The translations under genes were made by a program, and so were the position numbers. DNA of 64,000 bases from Sedimenticola hydrogenitrophicus (GTDB lineage: Bacteria; Pseudomonadota; Gammaproteobacteria; Chromatiales; Chromatiaceae), in contig NZ_JANIOA010000012.1 in NCBI RefSeq assembly GCF_025175675.1, forward strand, positions 1 through 64,000, written 5' to 3'. Under the pieces are notes generated by a model, which was given only the letters and a program-made list of their open reading frames with translations, searched no databases and was not told the origin of the DNA. Position 1 is the stretch's first letter. Every line of letters begins with the position of its first letter. Below are positions 25,468 to 32,621 of the stretch, one piece after another.

Positions 25468-26634
25468 ATGAAACATAAACGCTTACTACAATTTGTGGTC
25501 CTGCTCCTGGTCCCTGCAATCGTCGCAGGCGGCGCATGGGCATTGATGCTCAGGCCTGTGGGCATCCAGGTCGCCGAAACCGACCGCAATGTGCCGATCC
25601 AGGTCTTCGGTTTGGGGACGGTGGAGACAAGAATCCTGTCGCGGGTGGGTTTCGAGGCGGCTGGCACGCTCATCGAGCTGCACGCGGATTATGGCGATCG
25701 GGTCGTGGCCGGAACCTTGCTCGCGCGGCTCGACAGCCGCGAGCAGGAGGCCCGGGTCGCGCAGGCACGGGCTGCGGTAGCGCAAGCCGAATCAGCGATC
25801 CATCAGGCCGCCGCCACGATCAAGCGCGCGCAGGCGAATCTGACACAAAAAGCACAGGCCAATGAGCGGCGTCAGGATCTGGTCCAGGAGGGCAGCGTGT
25901 CGATCGAAGCAGCGCAGGACGCGCAATCGGCGTACGACATGGCCCGCGCCGAGCTTGCGCAGGCGCAGAGCGCCTTGGAGGTTGCGCGTGCCAACCTCGA
26001 GCAGGAGAAGGCTCAGGCGGCGTTCGAAAAAGCGCGGCTCGCGAAATACGCGCTCTACACGCCTTACGATGCCATCGTGGTTTCGCGCAATCGCGAATTG
26101 GGCTCGATGCTGACCCCGGGTGAACAGCTCTTTACGCTGGTGGACCCCAAGACGGTCTGGGTGCTTGCTTATGTCGATGAGGCGAAGGCCGGTCAGTTGC
26201 ACGTCGGCCAGCAGGCGGAGGTCACCTTCCGCTCCCTGGCCGACCGCCGGTTCTCGGGACGGGTCGCGCGGATCGATATCGAGAGTGACCGGGTTAACGA
26301 GGAGCGGCGGGTCTATGTCCGGTGCGATGCTTGTCCCGCCGAGTTCTATCTCGGCGAACAGGCGGAGGTGGTCATCACGGTCAATGAGCTCGCCGAGGCA
26401 CGCCTCGTGCCGCAGATCGCCGTGACCGGCCTGGAGGGACGGCATGGCGTCGTCTGGACGGTCGAAGACGGCCAACTTGCCCAGCACGCCGTCGTGTTCG
26501 GCCAGCGTACACTGGACGGGCGCCTGGAGATTGTTGACGGGCTTCCGCCCGGCGCTGAGGTCATCGTCCAACCTGAGGCGGGGCTCAGGGTCGGCCGGAA
26601 GGTCACTGTGAATCGCGCCGGAGGGCAGCCATGA
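25468..26634 (+). CDS. DevB-like membrane fusion protein of an ABC exporter
   Basis: 388 residues. An N-terminal membrane anchor (LLQFVVLLLVPAIVAGGAWALML) is followed by a biotinyl-lipoyl half motif (GFEAAGTLIELHADYGDRVVAGTLLARLDSRE), a long alpha-hairpin coiled coil (residues ~85-200, Ala/Gln/Glu heptads) and beta-barrel domains. This is the HlyD/MacA-type adaptor that links an inner-membrane ABC pump to an outer-membrane channel. The next gene overlaps by 4 nt. Order adaptor-permease-ATPase equals devBCA. Confidence 0.88.
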   Translation: MKHKRLLQFVVLLLVPAIVAGGAWALMLRPVGIQVAETDRNVPIQVFGLGTVETRILSRVGFEAAGTLIELHADYGDRVVAGTLLARLDSREQEARVAQARAAVAQAESAIHQAAATIKRAQANLTQKAQANERRQDLVQEGSVSIEAAQDAQSAYDMARAELAQAQSALEVARANLEQEKAQAAFEKARLAKYALYTPYDAIVVSRNRELGSMLTPGEQLFTLVDPKTVWVLAYVDEAKAGQLHVGQQAEVTFRSLADRRFSGRVARIDIESDRVNEERRVYVRCDACPAEFYLGEQAEVVITVNELAEARLVPQIAVTGLEGRHGVVWTVEDGQLAQHAVVFGQRTLDGRLEIVDGLPPGAEVIVQPEAGLRVGRKVTVNRAGGQP

Positions 26635-27764
26635 ATCTTGCCTTCCGCGATATGCGCCACAAGTTGGGGCGTTTCGTCGTAACCTGGTTGGGCCTGAGCC
26701 TGCTGCTTGGCGTGGTCGTGACGATGGCCGGCATCTACCGCGGGATGATCGCCGACGCGTTGGCGTTGCCTGTGTCAATCGATGCGGACCTTTGGGTCGT
26801 CCAAGGGGGCACGAACGGTCCGTTTGCCGAAATCTCCCGTATGCCCGGTGCGACGCGCGAGATGATCGCACGCATCCACGGCATCGTTATGGCCGGCGCG
26901 GTGACCTTCCAGCCCGTGCAGATTGATCATGCCGGCCGGCGTCTCAAGTTGGAGGTCGTGGGCTTTGAGCCAGGGCGACCCGGCGGTCCTGTGAACTTGA
27001 CCGCTGGGCGGGGCATTACCCGCAGTCATTACGAGCTGATCGCCGATCGCAAGACCGGCTTTGCCGTCGGGGATAGGCTGGAACTCGGTCGAGACGTCTA
27101 TACCGTTGTCGGACTCACCCAGGGGAGCGTCACGGCTTCCGCAGATCCTGTGGTGTACATGACCCTGCAGGACGCCCAGGATCTGCAGTTTGATCTCTCG
27201 CCACCCGAGGCCCGGCGGGAGACCGCGCGCGGAGCCGAGCGAGCCGACACGGATATCGTCAATGCCGTTGTCGCACGCATCTCACCCAATATCCCCGTCG
27301 AGGCCGTGGCCGCCGATGTCCGTCGCTGGAAGCACTTGTCGGTGCTCAGCGAGGCTGAGCAGGAGGCGATCCTGACCAGCGTCGTCATCGAACACGCGCG
27401 CCACCAGCTCGGCCTGTTCATGGGCGTCCTGACCGTCGTTTCGGCCGTCATCATCGCCCTCATCATCTACACGCTGACGATGGACAAGCTGCGCGAGATC
27501 GCCACCTTGAAGCTTATCGGCGCGTCGGACCGCACTATCATCGGCCTCATCGTCCAGCAGGCCCTGCTTATGGGGGTGGTGGGCTTCGCCGTGGGTACCG
27601 CCCTGGTCTGGTCGGCGAAAGACCGATTCCCGCGGCGTGTCGTCTTGGAGTCGACCGATCTTGGAATCCTGTTCGGCGTGGTGGTGGTCGTTTGCCTGCT
27701 AGCAACCGCCTTGGCTGTGCGCGTTGCGGTGCGTGTCGATCCGGCCCGCGCCCTGGCCGGCTGA
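26631..27764 (+). CDS. ABC exporter permease, DevC/FtsX-MacB type
   Basis: 377 residues. One N-terminal membrane span (FVVTWLGLSLLLGVVVTMAGIY) is followed by a ~200-residue periplasmic domain and three C-terminal spans typical of FtsX-fold permeases (VLTVVSAVIIALIIYTLTMDKLREIATLKLIGAS, QALLMGVVGFAVGTALVW, ILFGVVVVVCLLATALAV). DevC/MacB-type transporters move lipids or peptides from the outer leaflet or periplasm rather than through the membrane. ATG overlaps the adaptor stop; its own stop overlaps an ATG for the ATPase (TGATG). Confidence 0.88.
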   Translation: MNLAFRDMRHKLGRFVVTWLGLSLLLGVVVTMAGIYRGMIADALALPVSIDADLWVVQGGTNGPFAEISRMPGATREMIARIHGIVMAGAVTFQPVQIDHAGRRLKLEVVGFEPGRPGGPVNLTAGRGITRSHYELIADRKTGFAVGDRLELGRDVYTVVGLTQGSVTASADPVVYMTLQDAQDLQFDLSPPEARRETARGAERADTDIVNAVVARISPNIPVEAVAADVRRWKHLSVLSEAEQEAILTSVVIEHARHQLGLFMGVLTVVSAVIIALIIYTLTMDKLREIATLKLIGASDRTIIGLIVQQALLMGVVGFAVGTALVWSAKDRFPRRVVLESTDLGILFGVVVVVCLLATALAVRVAVRVDPARALAG

Positions 27765-27781
27765 TGCAGGGTCCGACCTTT

Positions 27782-28462
27782 ATGAACGCGCTGATTGAGC
27801 TACGCGACATTTCCAAACATTTCGGCGAAGGCGAGACGCGCGTCGATGCGCTGCGCGAGGTGACGCTCAGTGTGGGTGCGGGCGAGGTGGTGGGGCTGCT
27901 CGGGCCGAGTGGTTCGGGAAAGAGCACACTGCTCAACGTCATCGGCTGCATCGTAGAGCCGAACAAAGGATCAATGAATCTCGACGGCGAGGTCGTCTAT
28001 GCGAACCAATGGCTGCGCCGGGACCTGCGCCGGCTGAGGCTGGAAAAGATCGGTTTCATTTTCCAGTTCCATAACCTGTTGCCGTTCCTTGACAGTACCG
28101 ACAATGTCGCGCTGGTGCTTCACTTGGCGGGCTATCCGAAGGCCGACGCGAGGCGGCGCGCGATGGATCTTATCGAGTACCTGCAAGTCGGCCATCGCCG
28201 GCACGCCATGCCGGCCCACCTTTCGGGCGGCGAGGCACAACGCGTGGCGATCGCCCGGGCGCTCGCCAACCGGCCGCGAATTATCCTCGCCGACGAGCCG
28301 ACCGCTGCGCTCGACTCCGAGAGGGCCGGCATCGTCATGGACCTCCTTCGCAAGCTCGCCGCTGAGCAGCAGGCGGCGATCATCGCGGTTACCCACGACG
28401 AAAAGATCATCGGCCGCTTCGACCGGATTTTTCGATTGCGGGATGGCAGACTTGAGAGCTGA
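27782..28462 (+). CDS. ABC exporter ATPase, DevA/LolD type
   Basis: 226 residues from ATG 27782; ATG 27764, overlapping the permease stop, adds six residues. Walker A GPSGSGKST, Q-loop FQFHNLLPF, signature LSGGEAQRVAIARALANRP, Walker B IILADEPTAALD and H-loop VTHDEK are intact. It belongs to the small MacB/LolD-type ATPase group. Its last codons (DGRLES) come from the first copy of a 35-bp tandem repeat whose second copy forms the start of cfa. Confidence 0.92.
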   Translation: MNALIELRDISKHFGEGETRVDALREVTLSVGAGEVVGLLGPSGSGKSTLLNVIGCIVEPNKGSMNLDGEVVYANQWLRRDLRRLRLEKIGFIFQFHNLLPFLDSTDNVALVLHLAGYPKADARRRAMDLIEYLQVGHRRHAMPAHLSGGEAQRVAIARALANRPRIILADEPTAALDSERAGIVMDLLRKLAAEQQAAIIAVTHDEKIIGRFDRIFRLRDGRLES

Positions 28463-28512
28463 TTGGGAGATATCGAAATGGCAGACTTGAGCACTGATTG
28501 GGTGATATCGAA
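28443..28512 (+). repeat. 35-bp tandem duplication at the ATPase-cfa junction
   Basis: 28443-28477 and 28478-28512 match at 32 of 35 positions, each beginning ATGGCAGACTTGAG. Copy 1 contains the ATPase stop (28460-28462); copy 2 begins with the cfa ATG. The duplication supplies both the end of one gene and the beginning of the next. Confidence 0.9.
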
Positions 28513-29635
28513 GCGGCCGGAGCCGCCCGCCGTGCTTCGCGATCTTGCGGCCGAAGCGGGCGTGCGGTTCAGCGGCGACGCGCACTGGGACATCCAGGTC
28601 AACGACGAAAGGGTCTATCGGAGGATCCTCACCCAAGGCTCCCGCGGGTTCGGCGAAGCCTACATGGACGGCCTGTGGAAGTGCGAAAGCCTGGACCAGC
28701 TCTTCTGCCGTCTGCTGAGCACCGACACCGATCAAAAGCTCGGGGGCTGGGCGCGAGTGCGCCTGCTGGGCGAAGTCGTCCGCCACCGCCTGTTCAATCT
28801 GCAGTCCAGCCGGCGCGCCTTTCAGGTGGGAGAACAGCATTACGACATCGGCAACGACATCTTCAAGGCCATGCTCGATCCCACCATGAGTTATTCCTGC
28901 GCCTATTGGGACAAGGCCACCGACCTGGAGGAGGCGCAGCGTGACAAACTCGACCTCATCTGCCGCAAACTGGAATTGCAGCCCGGTGAGCGTCTGCTCG
29001 ATATAGGCTGCGGCTGGGGCGGGCTCGCCCGCTTCGCGGCGGAGCATTACGGGGCGGAGGTCATCGGCATCACCGTGTCGAAGGAACAGCAGAAACTGGC
29101 CCGGGAACGCTGCGCCGGCCTGCCGGTGACCATCGAGCTCATGGACTATCGCGATCTCGCCGGGCAATACGACAAGGTGGTCTCCGTGGGCATGTTCGAG
29201 CACGTCGGCCCCAGAAACTACGACAGCTACTTCGACACGGTACGGCGCCTGCTCAAGGACGAGGGGCTGTTCCTGCTGCACACCATCGGCAACTATGCCA
29301 CCTCGCCCAAGACCGACGCCTGGATCGACCAATACATCTTCCCCAATGGCAAGCTGCCTTCGGCCCGGGAGATCGCTGCGGCGCTGGAAGGTCGCTTCCT
29401 GATCGAGGACTGGCACAACTTCGGCGCGGACTACGATCGCACCCTGATGGCCTGGTGGGCGAACTTCGATCGCGCCTGGCCCGGCCTGGAAGCCAAGTAC
29501 GGCAAGCGTTTCTACCGTATGTGGAAGTACTACCTGCTGTGCTGCGCCGGTTTCTTCCGCTCCAGGCAGGGGCAGCTCTGGCAGTTGGTGCTGAGCAAGC
29601 GCCAGCGATCCGGCGTCTATCGTTCGGTGCGCTGA
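28478..29635 (+). CDS. cfa: cyclopropane-fatty-acyl-phospholipid synthase family protein
   Basis: 385 residues from ATG 28478. It has the CFA synthase layout: an N-terminal substrate domain (FSGDAHWDIQVNDERVYRRILTQGSRGFGEAYMDGLWKCE), then VGEQHYDIGNDIFKAMLDPTMSYSCAYW, SAM loop LLDIGCGWGGLARFAAEHYG and FEHVGPRNYDSYF. It adds a methylene group from SAM to unsaturated acyl chains of membrane phospholipids. It follows the exporter with 15 nt spacing, and an alpha/beta hydrolase follows it by 45 nt. Its last ~50 codons are duplicated at 21756. Confidence 0.95.
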   Translation: MADLSTDWVISKRPEPPAVLRDLAAEAGVRFSGDAHWDIQVNDERVYRRILTQGSRGFGEAYMDGLWKCESLDQLFCRLLSTDTDQKLGGWARVRLLGEVVRHRLFNLQSSRRAFQVGEQHYDIGNDIFKAMLDPTMSYSCAYWDKATDLEEAQRDKLDLICRKLELQPGERLLDIGCGWGGLARFAAEHYGAEVIGITVSKEQQKLARERCAGLPVTIELMDYRDLAGQYDKVVSVGMFEHVGPRNYDSYFDTVRRLLKDEGLFLLHTIGNYATSPKTDAWIDQYIFPNGKLPSAREIAAALEGRFLIEDWHNFGADYDRTLMAWWANFDRAWPGLEAKYGKRFYRMWKYYLLCCAGFFRSRQGQLWQLVLSKRQRSGVYRSVR

Positions 29636-30619
29636 ACACGGAAATCCCTATGCCCATTCCAAAAGCGAGAGGAGAGAGCTATGACACACGCAAAGGAGCA
29701 TCGTCGCCGGCCATGGTGGAAGCGTTGGCCATTGTGGCTCACCGCCAGCGCGGCGGTGTTGCTGCTCAGCGTGGCCGCGATCGAACTAACCGACAAACCG
29801 GTCGGCGCGATGCCCGTTGAGCGGAATGCCCCGCAAGCGGTTGGCTTGGCCTACCGCGAAGTCGCGATCCCGACTGAAGGCGGCAAGCATCTGTTCGGCT
29901 GGTTCATTCCCGCTGAGGGAACCGAACCCGCCCCTACTGTGGCCGTGCTGCACGGCTGGGGCGGCAATGCCGGGATGCTGCTGCCGCTGGCGCCGCTGCT
30001 GCATCGGGCCGGTTACGCCGTGCTCCTGTTCGACGCGCGCAATCATGGCAACAGCGACAGCGACGGCTCTTCCACTCTGCCGAGCTTTGCCGAAGACCTC
30101 GAACATGCGCTCGACTGGCTGGCGCTTCAACCCGATGTGGATGCTGCCAGACTGGCCGCGCTGGGCCATTCACTTGGGGCGGCGGCGGCCCTGCTGGTGG
30201 CCTCGCGCCGCGATCTGGCCGCCGTGGTGAGCATCTCGGCCTTCGCCGACCCGCAGAGCAATATACGTCGCATTCTGGCTGCCTACCACATCCCCTATTT
30301 CCCGATCGGCACTGTGTTCCGCTACTACAAGCAGCACACCATGGGTCAGCGCATCAGCGACATCGCCCCGCGCAACGCCATTCGGAAAATCCACTACCCG
30401 GTGCTGCTGGTGCATGGCAGCGAGGATGAGACCGTGCCAATTGCGGATGCCAAGACCATCTACGCGGAGCGCCCCGGCGAAAACGTCCGGCTGGTGATTC
30501 TGGCCGGCGGCCACGACTTGACTCAGCAAGCGGAACGCTACGCCGGGGAATTGATTGATTTCCTTGATCAGGCGACCGGGCGGGGAAGGGGCGCTCAATC
30601 CGGGTCGAGCGACAGGTAA
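29481..30619 (+). repeat. long direct repeat, copy B (cfa 3' end + hydrolase)
   Basis: Counterpart of 21756-22894 at an offset of exactly 7725 bp. Copy B carries the continuous cfa gene, so copy A was probably derived from it. Homology ends right after the hydrolase stop in both copies (CGAGCGACAGGTAA). Confidence 0.9.
29681..30619 (+). CDS. membrane-anchored alpha/beta hydrolase (paralog B)
   Basis: 312 residues, same length and motifs as the paralog at 21956: N-terminal anchor (LWLTASAAVLLLSVAAIE), AVLHGWGGNAG, DARNHGNSD, nucleophile GHSLGAAAA, HGSEDETVP and GGHDLTQ. Differences are spread over the N-terminus and the cap region (residues ~195-225), which shapes substrate choice; the catalytic core is nearly unchanged. 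It is probably in one operon with the exporter and cfa. The substrate is unknown. Confidence 0.88.
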   Translation: MTHAKEHRRRPWWKRWPLWLTASAAVLLLSVAAIELTDKPVGAMPVERNAPQAVGLAYREVAIPTEGGKHLFGWFIPAEGTEPAPTVAVLHGWGGNAGMLLPLAPLLHRAGYAVLLFDARNHGNSDSDGSSTLPSFAEDLEHALDWLALQPDVDAARLAALGHSLGAAAALLVASRRDLAAVVSISAFADPQSNIRRILAAYHIPYFPIGTVFRYYKQHTMGQRISDIAPRNAIRKIHYPVLLVHGSEDETVPIADAKTIYAERPGENVRLVILAGGHDLTQQAERYAGELIDFLDQATGRGRGAQSGSSDR

Positions 30620-30880
30620 GCTGCCAGCATGTGAGGATGGGCGGTACCCCTCACGTCCGGCCCGCGTTGTGCGCCTTGAGGAGTACGGGGTCAGGAGTAC
30701 GGGGTCCGAGTAACAACTCAAGATTAGTGGCGTCGGCCGAACTTGCCGATACCGGATCAATCAGAACACTTGAACCGACTCAGCGCCTCGCCGGTTTCGT
30801 CGTCATCGCCATCGGTGCGCGACCCTGATCAGGGCAATGACACCCACCTGGCGGGCATAAGCGATGTCCTGCCTGCGGCT

Positions 30881-31492
30881 TCAGCGTTGCGGCGACATCG
30901 AGCACTGGCCCCGGTCGTAGTTGGGGTCCACCAACTGGTGAACGATCTCGCTGAGCTGGTCAGCACCCCCGACATACGCCCCGTCAATCCAGATCTGCGG
31001 CACGGTTATCGGCGTCCTGGGGCCGACAATCGGTTTCACCCGGGCCAGCATTTCGTAGAGTGCCCGCGCATCCCTGACCACATCATGGTAGCTGTAGTCG
31101 ATACCCGCATCATCCAGATAGCCCTTCGCACGGATACAGTGGGGGCAGGTTGCCTTGCCGAAAAGATGGTTGCCGGTGATAACCTCCCGTCGCGAATGAA
31201 CCTCTATCACCGCTTGGGTCAGCAATCCCCGGTTCAGCGCGTGGCCCTGGCTGATGACCCGTCCGTCGACGATCACGATCGGTGCATGCCAGCCCCCCCT
31301 GAGCAGCGGCAACCACCACTCGCTGAGCCATTCACGCATATCGAGCCGCACCGGGATATCGGCCAGTTCGTGCTCGCATGTATCCAAAATCACATCCTTG
31401 GTTAGGGCGCATTCACCACAGGGCACCTTAACCTTGAAAGGCCCCCAGGCACCGGCCCAGCGGAATACGGTTACTTCAACGGGTTCACTCAT
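30881..31492 (-). CDS. two-domain thioredoxin-fold protein with C-terminal glutaredoxin
   Basis: 203 residues from ATG 31492. The C-terminal half is a glutaredoxin (active site ATCPHC, then TVPQIWIDGAYVGGADQL, the GSH-binding TVP and GG motifs). The N-terminal half has a CGEC motif in VPCGECALTKDVI followed by an IVIVDGRVISQGHAL segment reminiscent of a second thioredoxin-fold domain. It could reduce disulfides or glutathionylated proteins in the cytoplasm. It lies downstream of the copper genes on the same strand but 420 nt away. Confidence 0.82.
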   Translation of the reverse strand: MSEPVEVTVFRWAGAWGPFKVKVPCGECALTKDVILDTCEHELADIPVRLDMREWLSEWWLPLLRGGWHAPIVIVDGRVISQGHALNRGLLTQAVIEVHSRREVITGNHLFGKATCPHCIRAKGYLDDAGIDYSYHDVVRDARALYEMLARVKPIVGPRTPITVPQIWIDGAYVGGADQLSEIVHQLVDPNYDRGQCSMSPQR

Positions 31493-31559
31493 GCTCAACC
31501 TCTCCAGTTACTTACTCAAGTTTCGGAATTCATTTCACAAAGCCCGAATCGCTGAATTC

Positions 31560-31631
31560 GTAGGGTGGATAAGCATCAGCGCATCCACCATGAATCGGAT
31601 GGCGGTGGATGCGCAAGCTTATCCACCCTAC
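31560..31631. repeat. GTAG...CTAC palindrome, family 2, copy 1
   Basis: 72 nt: GTAGGGTGGATAAGC at the left pairs with GCTTATCCACCCTAC at the right, and inner GCGCATCCACC pairs with GGTGGATGCGC. It is flanked by a further outer repeat (AAGTTTCGGA at 31518 and TCCGAAACTT at 31645). Family 2 copy 2 is at 55827. Confidence 0.88.
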
Positions 31632-31839
31632 AAGTACGGCGAACTCCGAAACTTATGTTTGAACACAATCGGTTTACCATGCGTGGGATCCACTTGTTTT
31701 TGCTATCAACAGGTTAAGCAATATTTATTGCTGAATTTGAACTTCGAATCTTGAGTTACTTATAGCACGTCGTCAAAGCGATATCGGTACCGTCAGAGCA
31801 CTTGATATCCCCCATGAATTGCTGCCCTATAACTGGAAA

Positions 31840-31870
31840 CCGGCGATCACGGACAAGGTGTGATCGCCGG
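31840..31870 (-). terminator. putative terminator downstream of copB
   Basis: Perfect 11-bp stem CCGGCGATCAC/GTGATCGCCGG with a 9-nt loop, ~40 nt after the copB stop. On the minus strand only a short TTTCC follows, so termination may be weak. Confidence 0.5.
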
Positions 31871-31912
31871 ACGGTTACAGTAGGAAAGATAAGGTGTCAG
31901 TTCATCGTCATA

Positions 31913-32611
31913 TCAGAACCAGATCCGAAGACCGGCTACGAGCTGTACATCGCTGGTATCGTCACCTCCAGCCTTGGCAAAATCCGCTGTCTGGCCAAAC
32001 TTCCTGGTCCAGTTCACACCGATATAGGGGGCAAACTCGCGTCGCACCTCATAGCGCAACCGTAATCCCAACTCCATATCAGAGAGACCAGAGCCGATCC
32101 CCAGTTGTGCATCGTCCTCGCTGAATACATTGACCTCTATCTCGGGCGAAAGAATCCATTTCTGAGTAAACAGATATTCATACTCGGCATTCAGTCGCAC
32201 ATTCACTTGTCCCGATTCACCAATAAACAGACCGGCGTCCACCTCGAATTGGTAGGGAGACAATCCTTTGAATCCGAGTGCCAAATAGTCGCGTGTCGGT
32301 TTTGGTTTGATGTCGTGCCGCCATCCGGCCTGAAAATCCCAGAAGGGGGCGATGGCACGGCTATAAAGAAACTGTACCTCTGCTTCTTCGGTATTGCCGT
32401 TGACACGCTCCACATCCGTTTTAAGCCAGAACTTATTGAGGTCATAGCCGATCCAGGCATCGGCATCCAGCACCAGGGCATTGGGTCCGCTGGTGTTTCT
32501 TAATTCCATTTTGTCGATCATCACCTTGTAAAGCAGTGGATCATCCGCCCCACCGGCCATCGCCGTTGAAGAGAGACCGACAAACATTATTGCAGCAATT
32601 ATGTTTTTCAT
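31913..32611 (-). CDS. copB: copper resistance protein CopB, outer membrane
   Basis: 232 residues from ATG 32611. Signal peptide MKNIIAAIMFVGLSSTAMAGG. The mature chain has the CopB beta-barrel pattern (DDPLLYKVMIDKMELR, DADAWIGYDLNKFWLKTDVERVNG, FAPYIGVNWTRKFG) and a terminal aromatic residue as in outer-membrane proteins. It is shorter than Pseudomonas CopB because the Met/His-rich N-terminal repeats are missing; comparable repeats are in CopA here. It lies 10 nt after the copA stop and is co-transcribed. Confidence 0.93.
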   Translation of the reverse strand: MKNIIAAIMFVGLSSTAMAGGADDPLLYKVMIDKMELRNTSGPNALVLDADAWIGYDLNKFWLKTDVERVNGNTEEAEVQFLYSRAIAPFWDFQAGWRHDIKPKPTRDYLALGFKGLSPYQFEVDAGLFIGESGQVNVRLNAEYEYLFTQKWILSPEIEVNVFSEDDAQLGIGSGLSDMELGLRLRYEVRREFAPYIGVNWTRKFGQTADFAKAGGDDTSDVQLVAGLRIWF

Positions 32612-32621
32612 TTTTACTTCC

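Noticed and set aside
20606-30619. Insertion sequence or integrative element carrying the exporter module
   Set aside because: No transposase, integrase, att-like repeat or tRNA was found; the only boundaries are the internal direct repeats.
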